Source: JAAZMA01 sp964564325
GTDB lineage: Bacteria; Bacillota; Clostridia; Tissierellales; Tepidimicrobiaceae
Length of the DNA stretch: 64,000 nt
Direction of reading: 5' to 3'
Assembly (NCBI GenBank): GCA_964564325.1
Contig: CAZMBD010000001.1
Location: 62,001 to 126,000 of the forward strand
Part shown: positions 26,248 through 34,517 of the stretch, piece after piece
How the letters are laid out: each line of letters begins with the position of its first letter
Position numbering within the stretch: the stretch's first letter is position 1
Program-made: the position numbers and the translations under genes
The notes under the pieces: model-generated
The model's database searches: none
Told to the model about the DNA's origin: nothing
Seen by the model: the letters and a program-made list of their open reading frames with translations, nothing else

Positions 26248-26953
26248 CCATTTTGTATAAGGCCTGTTTAGCTGCCATTTGTTCTGCTTCTTTTTTATTT
26301 CTTCCTATGCCCTTCCCTATGATTTTATTTTCTACAACCACATTCATATAGAATTTTTTATTATGATCTGGACCTACTTCTTTTTCTACTATATATTCAA
26401 TTTTAGAATTATTTGTTTTTTGCAATATTTCCTGTAGATAGGTTTTATAATCTATAAATAAATTTCCTTTTGAAATTGCATAAATTACTTCCTCTTCAAA
26501 CATATCTATTAAAAATTTTTTAGATGCTTCAATTCCTCCATCTAAATATATTGCTCCAGTTAATGCTTCAAAAGCATCTGCTAATATAGAATCTCGCTTT
26601 CTTCCTCCTGTAATTTCTTCACCTTTCCCAAGTAATAAATAATCTCCAAGTTTTATCTTCCTAGCAGCAAAAGCCAAAGAAGATTCACAAACTACTTTAG
26701 CCCGTTTCTTAGTTAAATCACCTTCTGGAAACTCTAGGAAGCGATGATATAGATATTCAGAAACTGTAAGACTTACTACTACATCTCCCAAGAATTCTAA
26801 CCTTTCATTACTTTCATAACTTTCCAACTTATTCTCATTTGCATAAGAACTATGAGTTAAAGATCTATTTAAAACTTCCATATTTCTAAAATTATAATTA
26901 ATATTTAATTGTAATTCTTCTAAACTATCACGTCGTTTAGATGATATTTTCAC
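26231..26953 (-). CDS. rnc: Ribonuclease III
   Basis: RNase III cleaves double-stranded RNA, including rRNA precursors and mRNA hairpins. It has the nuclease signature NERLEFLGDVVVSLTVSEYL, the second acidic motif LADAFEALTGAIYLDGG, and a C-terminal dsRNA-binding domain (DYKTYLQEILQKTNNSKIEY; NKKEAEQMAAKQALYKMG). I prefer GTG 26953 (MKISSKRRDSLEEL), seven bases after GGGGG, giving 240 residues; ATG 26971 and 26986 lack ribosome sites. A long hairpin lies just upstream (26981-27014). Confidence 0.96.
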   Translation of the reverse strand: MKISSKRRDSLEELQLNINYNFRNMEVLNRSLTHSSYANENKLESYESNERLEFLGDVVVSLTVSEYLYHRFLEFPEGDLTKKRAKVVCESSLAFAARKIKLGDYLLLGKGEEITGGRKRDSILADAFEALTGAIYLDGGIEASKKFLIDMFEEEVIYAISKGNLFIDYKTYLQEILQKTNNSKIEYIVEKEVGPDHNKKFYMNVVVENKIIGKGIGRNKKEAEQMAAKQALYKMGEEVE

Positions 26954-26980
26954 TATATTACCCCCAACCATAAAATTCAC

Positions 26981-27014
26981 TACCATTAGATCTTAAATTT
27001 AAGACCTAATGGTA
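26981..27014 (-). repeat. 34-base inverted repeat in the acpP-rnc gap
   Basis: The arms 26981-26997 and 26998-27014 form a 17-bp hairpin with no spacer; the only non-Watson-Crick pair is a G-U in the minus-strand RNA (an A-C mismatch in the plus-strand RNA). It starts five bases after the acpP stop and ends 28 bases before the rnc start. No U-tract follows directly, so it is not a standard terminator. Confidence 0.8.
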
Positions 27015-27019
27015 AAACC

Positions 27020-27250
27020 TTAATTTAAAATATTATTAATATATTCTACTGCATCTTCTACAGTATTTATATTTTCTACTTCCTCATCTTCCACTTCTAA
27101 ATCAAATTCTTCCTCTAAAGACATAATAAGCTCTACTAAATCTATAGAATCTGCACCTAAATCCTTTCTAAAATCTGTTTCCATAGTAATTTTTTCTTCA
27201 TCAATATTAAATTGTATAGATATCATATTTCTAATTTTTTCATATACCAT
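27020..27250 (-). CDS. acpP: Acyl carrier protein
   Basis: ACP carries growing acyl chains on a phosphopantetheine arm. The 76-residue acidic protein has the attachment Ser35 in LGADSIDLVELIM and the typical C-terminal EEVENINTVEDAVEYI. Its ATG at 27250 immediately follows the plsX stop. fabD and fabG, which separate plsX and acpP in Bacillus, are absent here, so fatty-acid elongation genes must lie elsewhere. Confidence 0.97.
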   Translation of the reverse strand: MVYEKIRNMISIQFNIDEEKITMETDFRKDLGADSIDLVELIMSLEEEFDLEVEDEEVENINTVEDAVEYINNILN

Positions 27251-28243
27251 TTAAATACCTCCTTTTATATCTTCCTCAATTATACTTATTACATTATTAT
27301 CTGAAAAAGTCTTTACCTGTCTAATAGCATTTTTAATTGCAAAAGCATCAGAACTTCCATGAGCCTTTACTACTGGTTTTTTTAAACCCAATAGTGGTGC
27401 CCCACCATATTCCCTATAATCTAATCTATTTTTAAAGGATTTCAATTGGGCTTTTAACATTAATGCCCCTATTTTAGACTTAAAAGAACTAGCAAATTCC
27501 TCTTTTAATGTAGAAAACATAGTTATAGCCATTCCTTCAGTTAATTTTAATATTACATTTCCAACAAAACCATCACATACTATAATATCTACAATTCCTT
27601 CAGGAATATCCCTAATTTCTACATTCCCTATAAAATTTAAATTAGAATTAGAAAGCAATTCATAAGACTCCCTAACTAAGATATTCCCCTTTCCTTCTTC
27701 TACACCAATATTAGCAAGACCAACTGTAGGAGATTTTATACCTAAAACTTTTTCACCATAAATAGAACCCATAGTAGCAAATTGCATTAAATATTCAGGT
27801 TTTGAATCTACATTAGCACCTACATCCAAAATAAAAGAAATTCCTTTTTTAGTAGGATAAACCGTAGCCAATGCTGCCCTTTCAACGCCTTCTATTCGTT
27901 TTACTATAAAAAGCCCACCAGCTAACAATGCACCTGTATTCCCCGTAGATACAAAACCATCTCCTTGACCATTAGCCAAAGCTTCTAAACCTAAAACCAT
28001 TGAAGAATTTTTTTTCCTCCTAATAGCAAGTACTGGTTCATCTTCGTTACTTATAGTTTCTTCCGCATTTATTATTTCTATAGAATTTTTAGGATAGGTA
28101 TATTTTGATAATTCCCTCTTAATTATATTTTCTTCTCCTACAAGTATTATTTCTACTCCAAATTCATTAATGCCATCTACAGCGCCCTTAATTATTTCTT
28201 GGGGTCCTTTATCGCTACCCATGCTATCTACGATTATTTTCAT
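27251..28243 (-). CDS. plsX: Phosphate acyltransferase PlsX
   Basis: PlsX converts acyl-ACP to acyl-phosphate for phospholipid synthesis. The 330-residue protein begins MKIIVDSMGSDKGPQEIIKG and contains GFVSTGNTGALLAGGLFIVK, DVGANVDSKPEYLMQFA, CDGFVGNVILKLTEG and GGAPLLGLKKPVVKAHGSSD, all family motifs. I use ATG 28243, five bases after GGAGGG; upstream in-frame ATGs lack a site. It abuts acpP with no gap. fapR, next to plsX in Bacillus, is not here. Confidence 0.97.
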   Translation of the reverse strand: MKIIVDSMGSDKGPQEIIKGAVDGINEFGVEIILVGEENIIKRELSKYTYPKNSIEIINAEETISNEDEPVLAIRRKKNSSMVLGLEALANGQGDGFVSTGNTGALLAGGLFIVKRIEGVERAALATVYPTKKGISFILDVGANVDSKPEYLMQFATMGSIYGEKVLGIKSPTVGLANIGVEEGKGNILVRESYELLSNSNLNFIGNVEIRDIPEGIVDIIVCDGFVGNVILKLTEGMAITMFSTLKEEFASSFKSKIGALMLKAQLKSFKNRLDYREYGGAPLLGLKKPVVKAHGSSDAFAIKNAIRQVKTFSDNNVISIIEEDIKGGI

Positions 28244-28313
28244 ATTAACCCTCCTCATAATCGCCATTGATATTTAATATATTATAAAATATGTAAAAAT
28301 GCAATAATTATAG

Positions 28314-28347
28314 AAAAAAAGATAGTGATATTTTCTCACTATCTTTT
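28314..28347 (-). terminator. Rho-independent terminator of the DUF177-rpmF operon
   Basis: GATAGTGA (28321-28328) pairs with TCACTATC (28336-28343), extended by A/T pairs, and on the minus strand is followed by seven T. It begins a few bases past the rpmF stop and separates rpmF from plsX. Confidence 0.9.
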
Positions 28348-28352
28348 AGGTA

Positions 28353-28532
28353 TTAGTCCATATCTACTACTTTTTTACCTCCATAATATCCGCAAGATGG
28401 GCATACTCTATGAGGTAATTTTGTTTCATGACATTGTGGACATTCAGATACAGTAACCTTTGGCAATTTATATGCAGAGGCTCTTCTCTTATTTTTCCTA
28501 GTTTTTGAAGTTTTTCGTTTTGGTACTGCCAT
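28353..28532 (-). CDS. rpmF: 50S ribosomal protein L32 (bL32)
   Basis: The 59-residue protein begins MAVPKRKTSKTRKNKRRASA and has the zinc-binding form with CPQC (residues 31-34) and CPSC (44-47). It starts at ATG 28530-28532 and ends TAA 28353-28355. It lies 13 bases after the DUF177 gene, the conserved yceD-rpmF pair, and shares its promoter. Confidence 0.97.
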   Translation of the reverse strand: MAVPKRKTSKTRKNKRRASAYKLPKVTVSECPQCHETKLPHRVCPSCGYYGGKKVVDMD

Positions 28533-28545
28533 TTAGAACACCTCC

Positions 28546-29058
28546 TTACTCTTTTGGAAAAAGTTCCTTAAGTTTTTCAAATCGTGGATCAACATATTCT
28601 ATTTCACAATCACATTGCTCTTCATTAAGATTAATTCCACATTTTGGGCACAAACCCTTACACCCTTCATTACACAATGGTTTCATTGGAAGATTTAAAA
28701 TAATAGTATCTATTATATCTTCTGTTAAATCTAATTTATCATCAGTATAATAAATTAAGTTTTCTTCCTCATCCTCATTTTCTTTTCTAGTTTCTTCAAC
28801 TAGTTTTCCAGTCAAAACTGATTTGTTTTCAGTTTCATATAATTTTAGACATCGCCCACAGGCTTCTTCATATTTATAATAAATATTAATATGAACCATT
28901 TTATCTTGTGCTACCTTATAGATGTTTCCTTCATATCTAATAGGCTCTATAAAATTAACATGCCTTCCTTGGATATCCAAAGAGTTTATCTGTATTTCAT
29001 CTTCAATATGAAGACTTTCTGTAACCTTATCCTGGAAATCCCTCAAATCAATGTCCAT
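28546..29058 (-). CDS. DUF177 / YceD-family protein (YlbN-like)
   Basis: YceD-family proteins are linked to 23S rRNA accumulation and are almost always paired with rpmF. The 170-residue protein begins MDIDLRDFQDKV and has Cys pairs that may bind a metal: CGRC near residue 67 and a cluster CNEGCKGLCPKCG near 138-150. I use ATG 29058, six bases after GAGGTG, rather than the GTG at 29067 inside that site. Its promoter is a perfect consensus. Confidence 0.9.
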   Translation of the reverse strand: MDIDLRDFQDKVTESLHIEDEIQINSLDIQGRHVNFIEPIRYEGNIYKVAQDKMVHINIYYKYEEACGRCLKLYETENKSVLTGKLVEETRKENEDEEENLIYYTDDKLDLTEDIIDTIILNLPMKPLCNEGCKGLCPKCGINLNEEQCDCEIEYVDPRFEKLKELFPKE

Positions 29059-29087
29059 ATAATTCACCTCTTAAAATCACATACATT

Positions 29088-29116
29088 ATTATATAAAGGT
29101 AGCCTATATTTGTCAA
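29088..29116 (-). promoter_or_regulatory. Consensus sigma-A promoter of DUF177-rpmF
   Basis: TTGACA (29111-29116) and TATAAT (29088-29093) are 17 bases apart on the minus strand, a full consensus match, with the expected start about 25 bases before the DUF177 start codon. It lies in the 64-base gap after ackA. Confidence 0.85.
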
Positions 29117-29122
29117 GAAATA

Positions 29123-30319
29123 TTATTTTTGAACTAATTCTAAAGTATCCTTTGCTATCATCAACTCTTCATTAGTTGGAACAACTAAAATTGTAGTAGA
29201 TGTGTCATTTTTACTAACTATGGTTTCTTTCCCTCTAACTTGGTTTCTTTCTTTGTCTAGTATTACTCCAATACATTCTAGATTTTCACAAATTTTTTCT
29301 CTAATAGATATTGAATTTTCTCCTATTCCTGCTGTGAAAACTAAAGCATCCACCTCGCCCATAATTGCAGCATATGCACCTATATATTTCTTTACTCTAT
29401 TTACAAAAACATCTAATGCTAATTGAGCTCTTTCATTTCCTTCTTCTGCAGCTTCTTCTAAATCTCTAAAATCACTACTAATTCCAGAAATTCCTAATAC
29501 ACCAGATTTTTTATTAAATAATTCATTTATTTCTTCAAGGTTTAAGTTTTCCTTTTCCATTATAAAAGGTATAATAGCTGGGTCTAAGTCTCCTGTTCTA
29601 GTTCCCATAGCTAAACCTTCTAGTGGGGTAAAGCCCATACTAGTATCTATAGACTTACCTTCTTTTATAGCACATACACTAGCTCCATTTCCTAAATGGC
29701 AAGATATAATATTTAAATCTTCTAGATTTTTATTTAATATTGCAGCAGTTCTAAGTGCTACATATTTATGAGAAGTTCCATGGAAACCATATCTTCTAAT
29801 GCCATACTTTTCATAAAGTTCATATGGTAGCGGATAGATATAATTTGACATAGGTATTGTTTGATGGAATGCAGTATCAAATACTCCAACCATTGGTGTA
29901 TCTGGCATTAATTCTTTGCAAGCTTCTATTCCCATGATATTTGGTGGATTGTGAAGTGGTGCTAAATCAATACAATCATTTAAAGCTTCCATAACTTCAT
30001 CATCAATTAAAACAGATGATGCAAACTTTTCTCCACCATGAACAACTCTATGACCAACTGCACCTATCTCATCCATAGATGAAATAGCACCATAATTAGG
30101 ATCAATTAATGCATTAAGTACAAGTTCTAAAGCTTTTCTATGATCTTTCATGACCTCTTCTATTACTACTTCTTCTTTGCCAGTAGTAGTATGTTTAACT
30201 TGTGATCCTTCTATTCCAATTCTTTCTACCAATCCTTTTGCTAAAACTTCTTCATTTTTCATATTAATTAATTGGTACTTTAAAGAAGAACTACCACAAT
30301 TAATAACTAATATATTCAT
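29123..30319 (-). CDS. ackA: Acetate kinase
   Basis: AckA converts acetyl-phosphate and ADP to acetate and ATP, the energy-yielding step of acetate fermentation. The 398-residue protein shows INCGSSSLKYQLI at the start, GHRVVHGGEKF, VFDTAFHQTIP, FHGTSHKYV, GNGASVCAIKEGKSIDTSMG and GTRTGDLDPAI. The start is ATG 30319 after AGGAGGAATGAAAA. The usual partner pta is not adjacent. It is divergent from tmcAL, and a Rex-like operator lies between them. Confidence 0.98.
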   Translation of the reverse strand: MNILVINCGSSSLKYQLINMKNEEVLAKGLVERIGIEGSQVKHTTTGKEEVVIEEVMKDHRKALELVLNALIDPNYGAISSMDEIGAVGHRVVHGGEKFASSVLIDDEVMEALNDCIDLAPLHNPPNIMGIEACKELMPDTPMVGVFDTAFHQTIPMSNYIYPLPYELYEKYGIRRYGFHGTSHKYVALRTAAILNKNLEDLNIISCHLGNGASVCAIKEGKSIDTSMGFTPLEGLAMGTRTGDLDPAIIPFIMEKENLNLEEINELFNKKSGVLGISGISSDFRDLEEAAEEGNERAQLALDVFVNRVKKYIGAYAAIMGEVDALVFTAGIGENSISIREKICENLECIGVILDKERNQVRGKETIVSKNDTSTTILVVPTNEELMIAKDTLELVQK

Positions 30320-30362
30320 TTTTCATTCCTCCTATTTTTTTGCGTTTGTCTATGCTAATTCT

Positions 30363-30389
30363 ATTATAATATTGTTAATAAATCAACAA
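30363..30389 (-). promoter_or_regulatory. ackA promoter -10 with a Rex-like operator
   Basis: A minus-strand TATAAT (30363-30368) is preceded by TTGTTAATAAATCAACAA (30372-30389), which fits the clostridial Rex operator pattern TTGTTAA-N4-TTAACAA with one mismatch. It sits inside a wider 9-bp inverted repeat (30368-30376 and 30385-30393). Placement over the -35 region would allow repression released at high NADH. Rex control of ackA is inferred. Confidence 0.55.
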
Positions 30390-30411
30390 TATTTTCATCC
30401 CTTAAATATGC

Positions 30412-30417
30412 TATAAT
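30412..30417 (+). promoter_or_regulatory. Extended -10 promoter of tmcAL
   Basis: TGCTATAAT with the hexamer at 30412-30417 forms an extended -10 element 29 bases before the tmcAL start. No good -35 is visible. It faces away from the ackA promoter across the Rex-like operator. Confidence 0.55.
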
Positions 30418-30445
30418 ACTATTAATACTAAGGGAGGTTTTAAAT

Positions 30446-31696
30446 GTGAAAGTATTAGGTATAGTAGCAGAATATAATCCATTTCATTTAGGTCATAAAT
30501 ATCATCTAGAATATTCTAAATTTTTAACAGATGCAGAATATTCCATAGCTGTTATGAGTGGCTCTTTTGTCCAAAGAGGTGAACCATCCTTAATAGATAA
30601 ATGGACTAAAGCCAAAATGGCCATAGATAATGGAGTTGACTTGGTAATCGAACTCCCATTTATATTTTCTACTCAATCGGCAGAATTATTTGCCTATGGC
30701 AGTATATCTCTTTTAAATAGTTTAAATATAGTAAATTATATATCCTTTGGCAGTGAATTAGGCAATTTGAATTATCTAGAAGAAATAGCAAATATTCTTA
30801 TAGAAGAACCACCCTTTTTCAATGAAAAACTAAAGGAGTATCTGAGTTTAGGAAACTCATATCCAGTATCTCGTAGCAAAGCATTGGTGGATTATTGTAC
30901 CATATTTTATCCTAATATAAATACCAAAGAAATTGAAGAAATCTTAAAAGCATCTAATAATATTTTAGCTATAGAATATTTAAAATCTTTAAAAACTCTA
31001 AATAGCAATATACAGCCTATAAGCATAAAAAGAATTGGTAATTCTTATGGAGAAACTAGTTTAAATAATAAAATCTCTTCTGCTACTGGTATTCGCAATG
31101 CTATATTTTCTAAGGAAATAGATTCTATAAAAAGACATGTTCCTAAAAGAACATTTAGCCACTTAATAAATTATATCAATAAATACAATAATTTCAATAC
31201 TTTAGATAATTATATCCAAATTATTCATTATTTATTGAATATAGATACAAAAAATATTTTAAAAGATATTAAAGATGTGGAAACTGGCCTTGAAAATAGA
31301 ATATTTAATAAATCCTCCATATGCAAAAATATGGAAGATTTAATTGAAGAAATATCTACTAAAAGATATCCTAAAACTAGAATACAGAGAATATTTATTC
31401 ATCTAATGTTAGGGCTTACTGAATCTATTTTTAATGAATTACTCCCCTATTATCCAGCTTATATAAGGGTTTTAGGTGCCAATGATAAAGGAGTATATTT
31501 ATTAAAAAATATTAAACAGAAATCTAATATACCCATAATTACAAAATTTGCTCATTATAGCAAATATAATAATCCCTATTTAGAGGAAATAATTTCCTTT
31601 GATAAAAAATCCACAGATTTGTTTTTCTTAGGTCTTAATAACAATGTTTCCTACATGGATATGGACTTTTATATCAGTCCATATATTAAAAAATAG
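30446..31696 (+). CDS. tmcAL: tRNA(Met) cytidine acetate ligase TmcAL (YlbM)
   Basis: TmcAL activates acetate with ATP and makes N4-acetylcytidine at the wobble base of elongator tRNA-Met. The 416-residue protein has the nucleotidyltransferase motif AEYNPFHLGHKYH (HLGH at 14-17), MSGSFVQRGEPSLIDKWTKA and GVDLVIELPFIFSTQSAELF. The start is GTG 30446 with GGGAGG eight bases upstream; the ATG overlapping it is in another frame. It is one of four plus-strand genes. Confidence 0.94.
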   Translation: MKVLGIVAEYNPFHLGHKYHLEYSKFLTDAEYSIAVMSGSFVQRGEPSLIDKWTKAKMAIDNGVDLVIELPFIFSTQSAELFAYGSISLLNSLNIVNYISFGSELGNLNYLEEIANILIEEPPFFNEKLKEYLSLGNSYPVSRSKALVDYCTIFYPNINTKEIEEILKASNNILAIEYLKSLKTLNSNIQPISIKRIGNSYGETSLNNKISSATGIRNAIFSKEIDSIKRHVPKRTFSHLINYINKYNNFNTLDNYIQIIHYLLNIDTKNILKDIKDVETGLENRIFNKSSICKNMEDLIEEISTKRYPKTRIQRIFIHLMLGLTESIFNELLPYYPAYIRVLGANDKGVYLLKNIKQKSNIPIITKFAHYSKYNNPYLEEIISFDKKSTDLFFLGLNNNVSYMDMDFYISPYIKK

Positions 31697-31784
31697 AAAT
31701 AATCATATAAAAATTAAATAAAAATATAATTAATATAGGAGTTTTAAAACTATGTATTTATTTCATATGAAAGGGGACATTTGG

Positions 31785-32963
31785 GTGAAAAAAATTTTTT
31801 CAAATATGTTTTTTTTATTAATTATATTTTTAATCCTCTTTGGTATTTTAAAAAACCCCCAAATTTCCCTAAAAGGTGCTCAAGAAGGTCTATTAATTTG
31901 GTTTAACATAGTTATACCTTCCTTATTACCTTTTTTCATTATCTCAGAAATATTAATTAGTATTGGTTTTGTAGACTTAATAGGAAAAATTTTAGAACCC
32001 CTTATGAGACCCATATTTAATTTACCTGGTATTGCTGCATTTACCTTTTCTATGAGTATAGTTTCTGGTTATCCAGTAGGAAGTAAAGTAGTATCTTCTT
32101 TAAGAAAAAATAATCTTATTACAAAAACAGAAGGGGATCAAATGATAGTTTTATCGAGTACCTCTGGACCATTATTTATGCTTGGGGCCGTAACAGTTGG
32201 AATGTTAAACAATCCTTCTTTAGCCCCATTAATTCTATATCCCCATTATCTAGCTGTTATAACTATAGGACTTTTATTTAGATTTTACAAAATTAAAGAT
32301 AGTAAAAAGATAAAAAATAGAGGCTACATTAAAACTAAAGAATTACAAAAAAAATTTCCCTTACAAAAAGTTCCTCCAATAGGCATAATACTAAGCGAAT
32401 CTGTAAAAAATAGTATGAATTCCATTTTCTTAATAGGTGGATTTATTATATTTTACTCTGTAGTCATTGAACTTTTATTTATATCAAAATTAATAGATTT
32501 AATTCATTATATAATTCCAATAGATTTAAAGCTTTTACATGGTATACTAGCAGGTATATTGGAATTGACAACAGGCTGCAAAAAAATTTCTAGTTCTAAT
32601 ATAAATTTAATTGAAAAAATATCTATTATTAATTTTTTAATCGGATGGGGAGGTATATCCATACATAGTCAAGCGCTAGCCTTTTTATCCAGCACTGACA
32701 TAAGCAGTAAGTTGTACATAATAGGAAAATTCTTTCATGGCATTCTAGCTTCTATATATGGCTTAATATTATATAAATTAAAATATAAAAATATAATAGA
32801 GACCACCTTTTCTCCAGATATAAATATTCTAGATTACATATATTTTATGAAATGGCCTGTAATGTTTTCAACTTCAATTAAATTAGCATTGCTTATGCTT
32901 TTATATCTCCTTATAGTCTCTATTATAGTTCTATTAATACGGTGTTTTTTATCAGAAGAATAA
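31785..32963 (+). CDS. ylbJ: Sporulation integral membrane protein YlbJ
   Basis: YlbJ is a polytopic membrane protein required for proper spore cortex formation in Bacillus, expressed in the mother cell there. About eight hydrophobic segments are visible, and the family motifs GLLIWFNIVIPSLLPFFIIS and FTFSMSIVSGYPVGSKVVSS are clear. The start is uncertain: GTG 31785 (GGGG eight bases upstream, lysines then a membrane segment) or ATG 31752 (GGAG ten bases upstream). It ends exactly where the convergent coiled-coil gene ends. Confidence 0.9.
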   Translation: MKKIFSNMFFLLIIFLILFGILKNPQISLKGAQEGLLIWFNIVIPSLLPFFIISEILISIGFVDLIGKILEPLMRPIFNLPGIAAFTFSMSIVSGYPVGSKVVSSLRKNNLITKTEGDQMIVLSSTSGPLFMLGAVTVGMLNNPSLAPLILYPHYLAVITIGLLFRFYKIKDSKKIKNRGYIKTKELQKKFPLQKVPPIGIILSESVKNSMNSIFLIGGFIIFYSVVIELLFISKLIDLIHYIIPIDLKLLHGILAGILELTTGCKKISSSNINLIEKISIINFLIGWGGISIHSQALAFLSSTDISSKLYIIGKFFHGILASIYGLILYKLKYKNIIETTFSPDINILDYIYFMKWPVMFSTSIKLALLMLLYLLIVSIIVLLIRCFLSEE

Positions 32964-33410
32964 TTATTTGCCACCTCTTAACTCTTCTCTATTTTCATTT
33001 AAAATATCTATTAGGTTTTTTAAATCTTCCTGAGTCTCTAATAAAATATTATCAGCATATTCTAATGAACCTAGACGAATATCCTTGGCATTATTTTGTG
33101 CTTTCGTTATTATTTCTTCTGCTCTTTTTTTAGCTTCCTTTGTTATTTCATCTTGTTCTATTAACTCTTCTATTCTTAGTTCTACTTCATTTAACATGGT
33201 ATCTGCTTCCTTTTGTGCTTCAGCTAATATTCTTTGTCTCTCTTCCTTAATCCAATTAGCTTGTTTTATTTCATCTGGAAGTCTTATCCTAATCTCACTA
33301 ATTATTTCATATATTTCATCTGCATCTACCATTACTTTAGATGAAAAGGGCACTGTAGAACTATTTTCCAATATATCCTCTATTTCTTCGATTAATTTCA
33401 ATACATCCAT
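32964..33410 (-). CDS. Coiled-coil protein of unknown function (ATP synthase subunit B-like)
   Basis: This 148-residue protein is mostly charged helix: residues about 60-140 are rich in Glu, Lys, Ala and Ile in a heptad-like pattern. No membrane segment, catalytic motif or Cys is present. Clostridial genomes often have a similar gene beside coaD, loosely named ATPase because of likeness to F0 subunit b or DivIVA-type coiled coils; I do not recognise a function. It lies 3 bases after coaD, suggesting cotranscription, and ends against ylbJ with no gap. Confidence 0.75.
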   Translation of the reverse strand: MDVLKLIEEIEDILENSSTVPFSSKVMVDADEIYEIISEIRIRLPDEIKQANWIKEERQRILAEAQKEADTMLNEVELRIEELIEQDEITKEAKKRAEEIITKAQNNAKDIRLGSLEYADNILLETQEDLKNLIDILNENREELRGGK

Positions 33411-33413
33411 ATA

Positions 33414-33896
33414 TCATTGACCCCCTTTTATTTTTTCCTTTAATGCTAATTCTACAATCTCTGGTACAAAACAAGAAACATTACCATCAAACATAGCTAT
33501 TTCCTTTACTATACTAGAACTCAAATAAGCATATTTACCTCTAGATACCATGAAAAAAGTTTCAATATCCTCATCTAATTTTTTATTAACTAATGCCATT
33601 TGCATCTCATATTCAAAATCTGATACAGCCCTCAATCCTCTTATCATAGTTGTACAATTTTTTTCTCTTGCATAGTCTACTAATAGTCCTGAAAATGTAT
33701 CTACTTCCACATTATCATATTCTTCTAATACCTTTTCTAGTAATTCTACCCTCTCTTCTATAGTAAACATACTCTTTTTAGACTGATTATTTAAAACAGA
33801 TACTATGATTTTATCAAATTTCTTAGAACATCTATCTATAATATCTAAATGTCCATATGTTACAGGATCAAAACTTCCTGGATATATAACTACCAT
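33414..33896 (-). CDS. coaD: Phosphopantetheine adenylyltransferase
   Basis: CoaD makes dephospho-CoA from phosphopantetheine and ATP. The 160-residue protein shows YPGSFDPVTYGHLDIIDR with the TxGH motif at 13-16, TMIRGLRAVSDFEYEMQMAL and SSSIVKEIA near the end. ATG 33896 has GGGGG upstream. It follows rsmD by 2 bases, the common rsmD-coaD pair. Confidence 0.98.
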   Translation of the reverse strand: MVVIYPGSFDPVTYGHLDIIDRCSKKFDKIIVSVLNNQSKKSMFTIEERVELLEKVLEEYDNVEVDTFSGLLVDYAREKNCTTMIRGLRAVSDFEYEMQMALVNKKLDEDIETFFMVSRGKYAYLSSSIVKEIAMFDGNVSCFVPEIVELALKEKIKGGQ

Positions 33897-33898
33897 AA

Positions 33899-34459
33899 TT
33901 ATGCCCCCTTATTATATGTATAAAATGTTAATGATTTGCTACCATAATTTCTTCTGTCTATCTTTTTAAGCTTGTTAATTTTATTTGGTAAATCCAATTC
34001 CTTTTCATGTTCTGCTATTATAATTCCATTTTCCAGCAATATATTTTCATCACTTATATTTTCAATAGCTTTAATAATCAAACCTTTCTCATAGGGTGGA
34101 TCTATAAATATATAATTAAATTTAATATTCTTTCTACCAAAAAATTTAATAGCTTTAATTGAGTCAGTTTTTATGATTTCAGATTTATCCATTAAGTCAG
34201 TATGATTTAAATTATCCTTTATTGCCATTATACTAATATTAGATTTATCTACAAAATAGGCCTTTTTAGTTCCTCTACTTAAAAATTCAATACCTATGGA
34301 GCCAGAGCCTGCAAACAAATCTAAAACTATACTATTTTTATCTATTGCTTTTAATATATTAAACATAGATTCCTTTATTCTATCCTCTGTAGGCCTAGTA
34401 TCCCTACCTTTTGGAGCCTTCAATCTAAATCCCTTTTTTTCTCCTGATATAACTCTCAA
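33899..34459 (-). CDS. rsmD: 16S rRNA (guanine966-N2)-methyltransferase RsmD
   Basis: RsmD methylates G966 of 16S rRNA. The 186-residue protein shows MRVISGEKKGFRLKAPKGRD, RPTEDRIKESMFNIL, the SAM-binding LDLFAGSGSIGIEFLSRG and the catalytic FIDPPYEKG. The start is TTG 34459 with GAGGTG five bases upstream. It lies 58 bases after recG and 2 bases before coaD. Confidence 0.97.
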   Translation of the reverse strand: MRVISGEKKGFRLKAPKGRDTRPTEDRIKESMFNILKAIDKNSIVLDLFAGSGSIGIEFLSRGTKKAYFVDKSNISIMAIKDNLNHTDLMDKSEIIKTDSIKAIKFFGRKNIKFNYIFIDPPYEKGLIIKAIENISDENILLENGIIIAEHEKELDLPNKINKLKKIDRRNYGSKSLTFYTYNKGA

Positions 34460-34517
34460 TGAATCACCTCAGTTTCATACAATATATTTTATCATATTTT
34501 ATAATAAAATTAATAGT

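Noticed and set aside
34460..34517. AT-rich inverted repeat before rsmD
   Set aside because: The arms are seven bases of A and T only; such repeats are expected by chance here.
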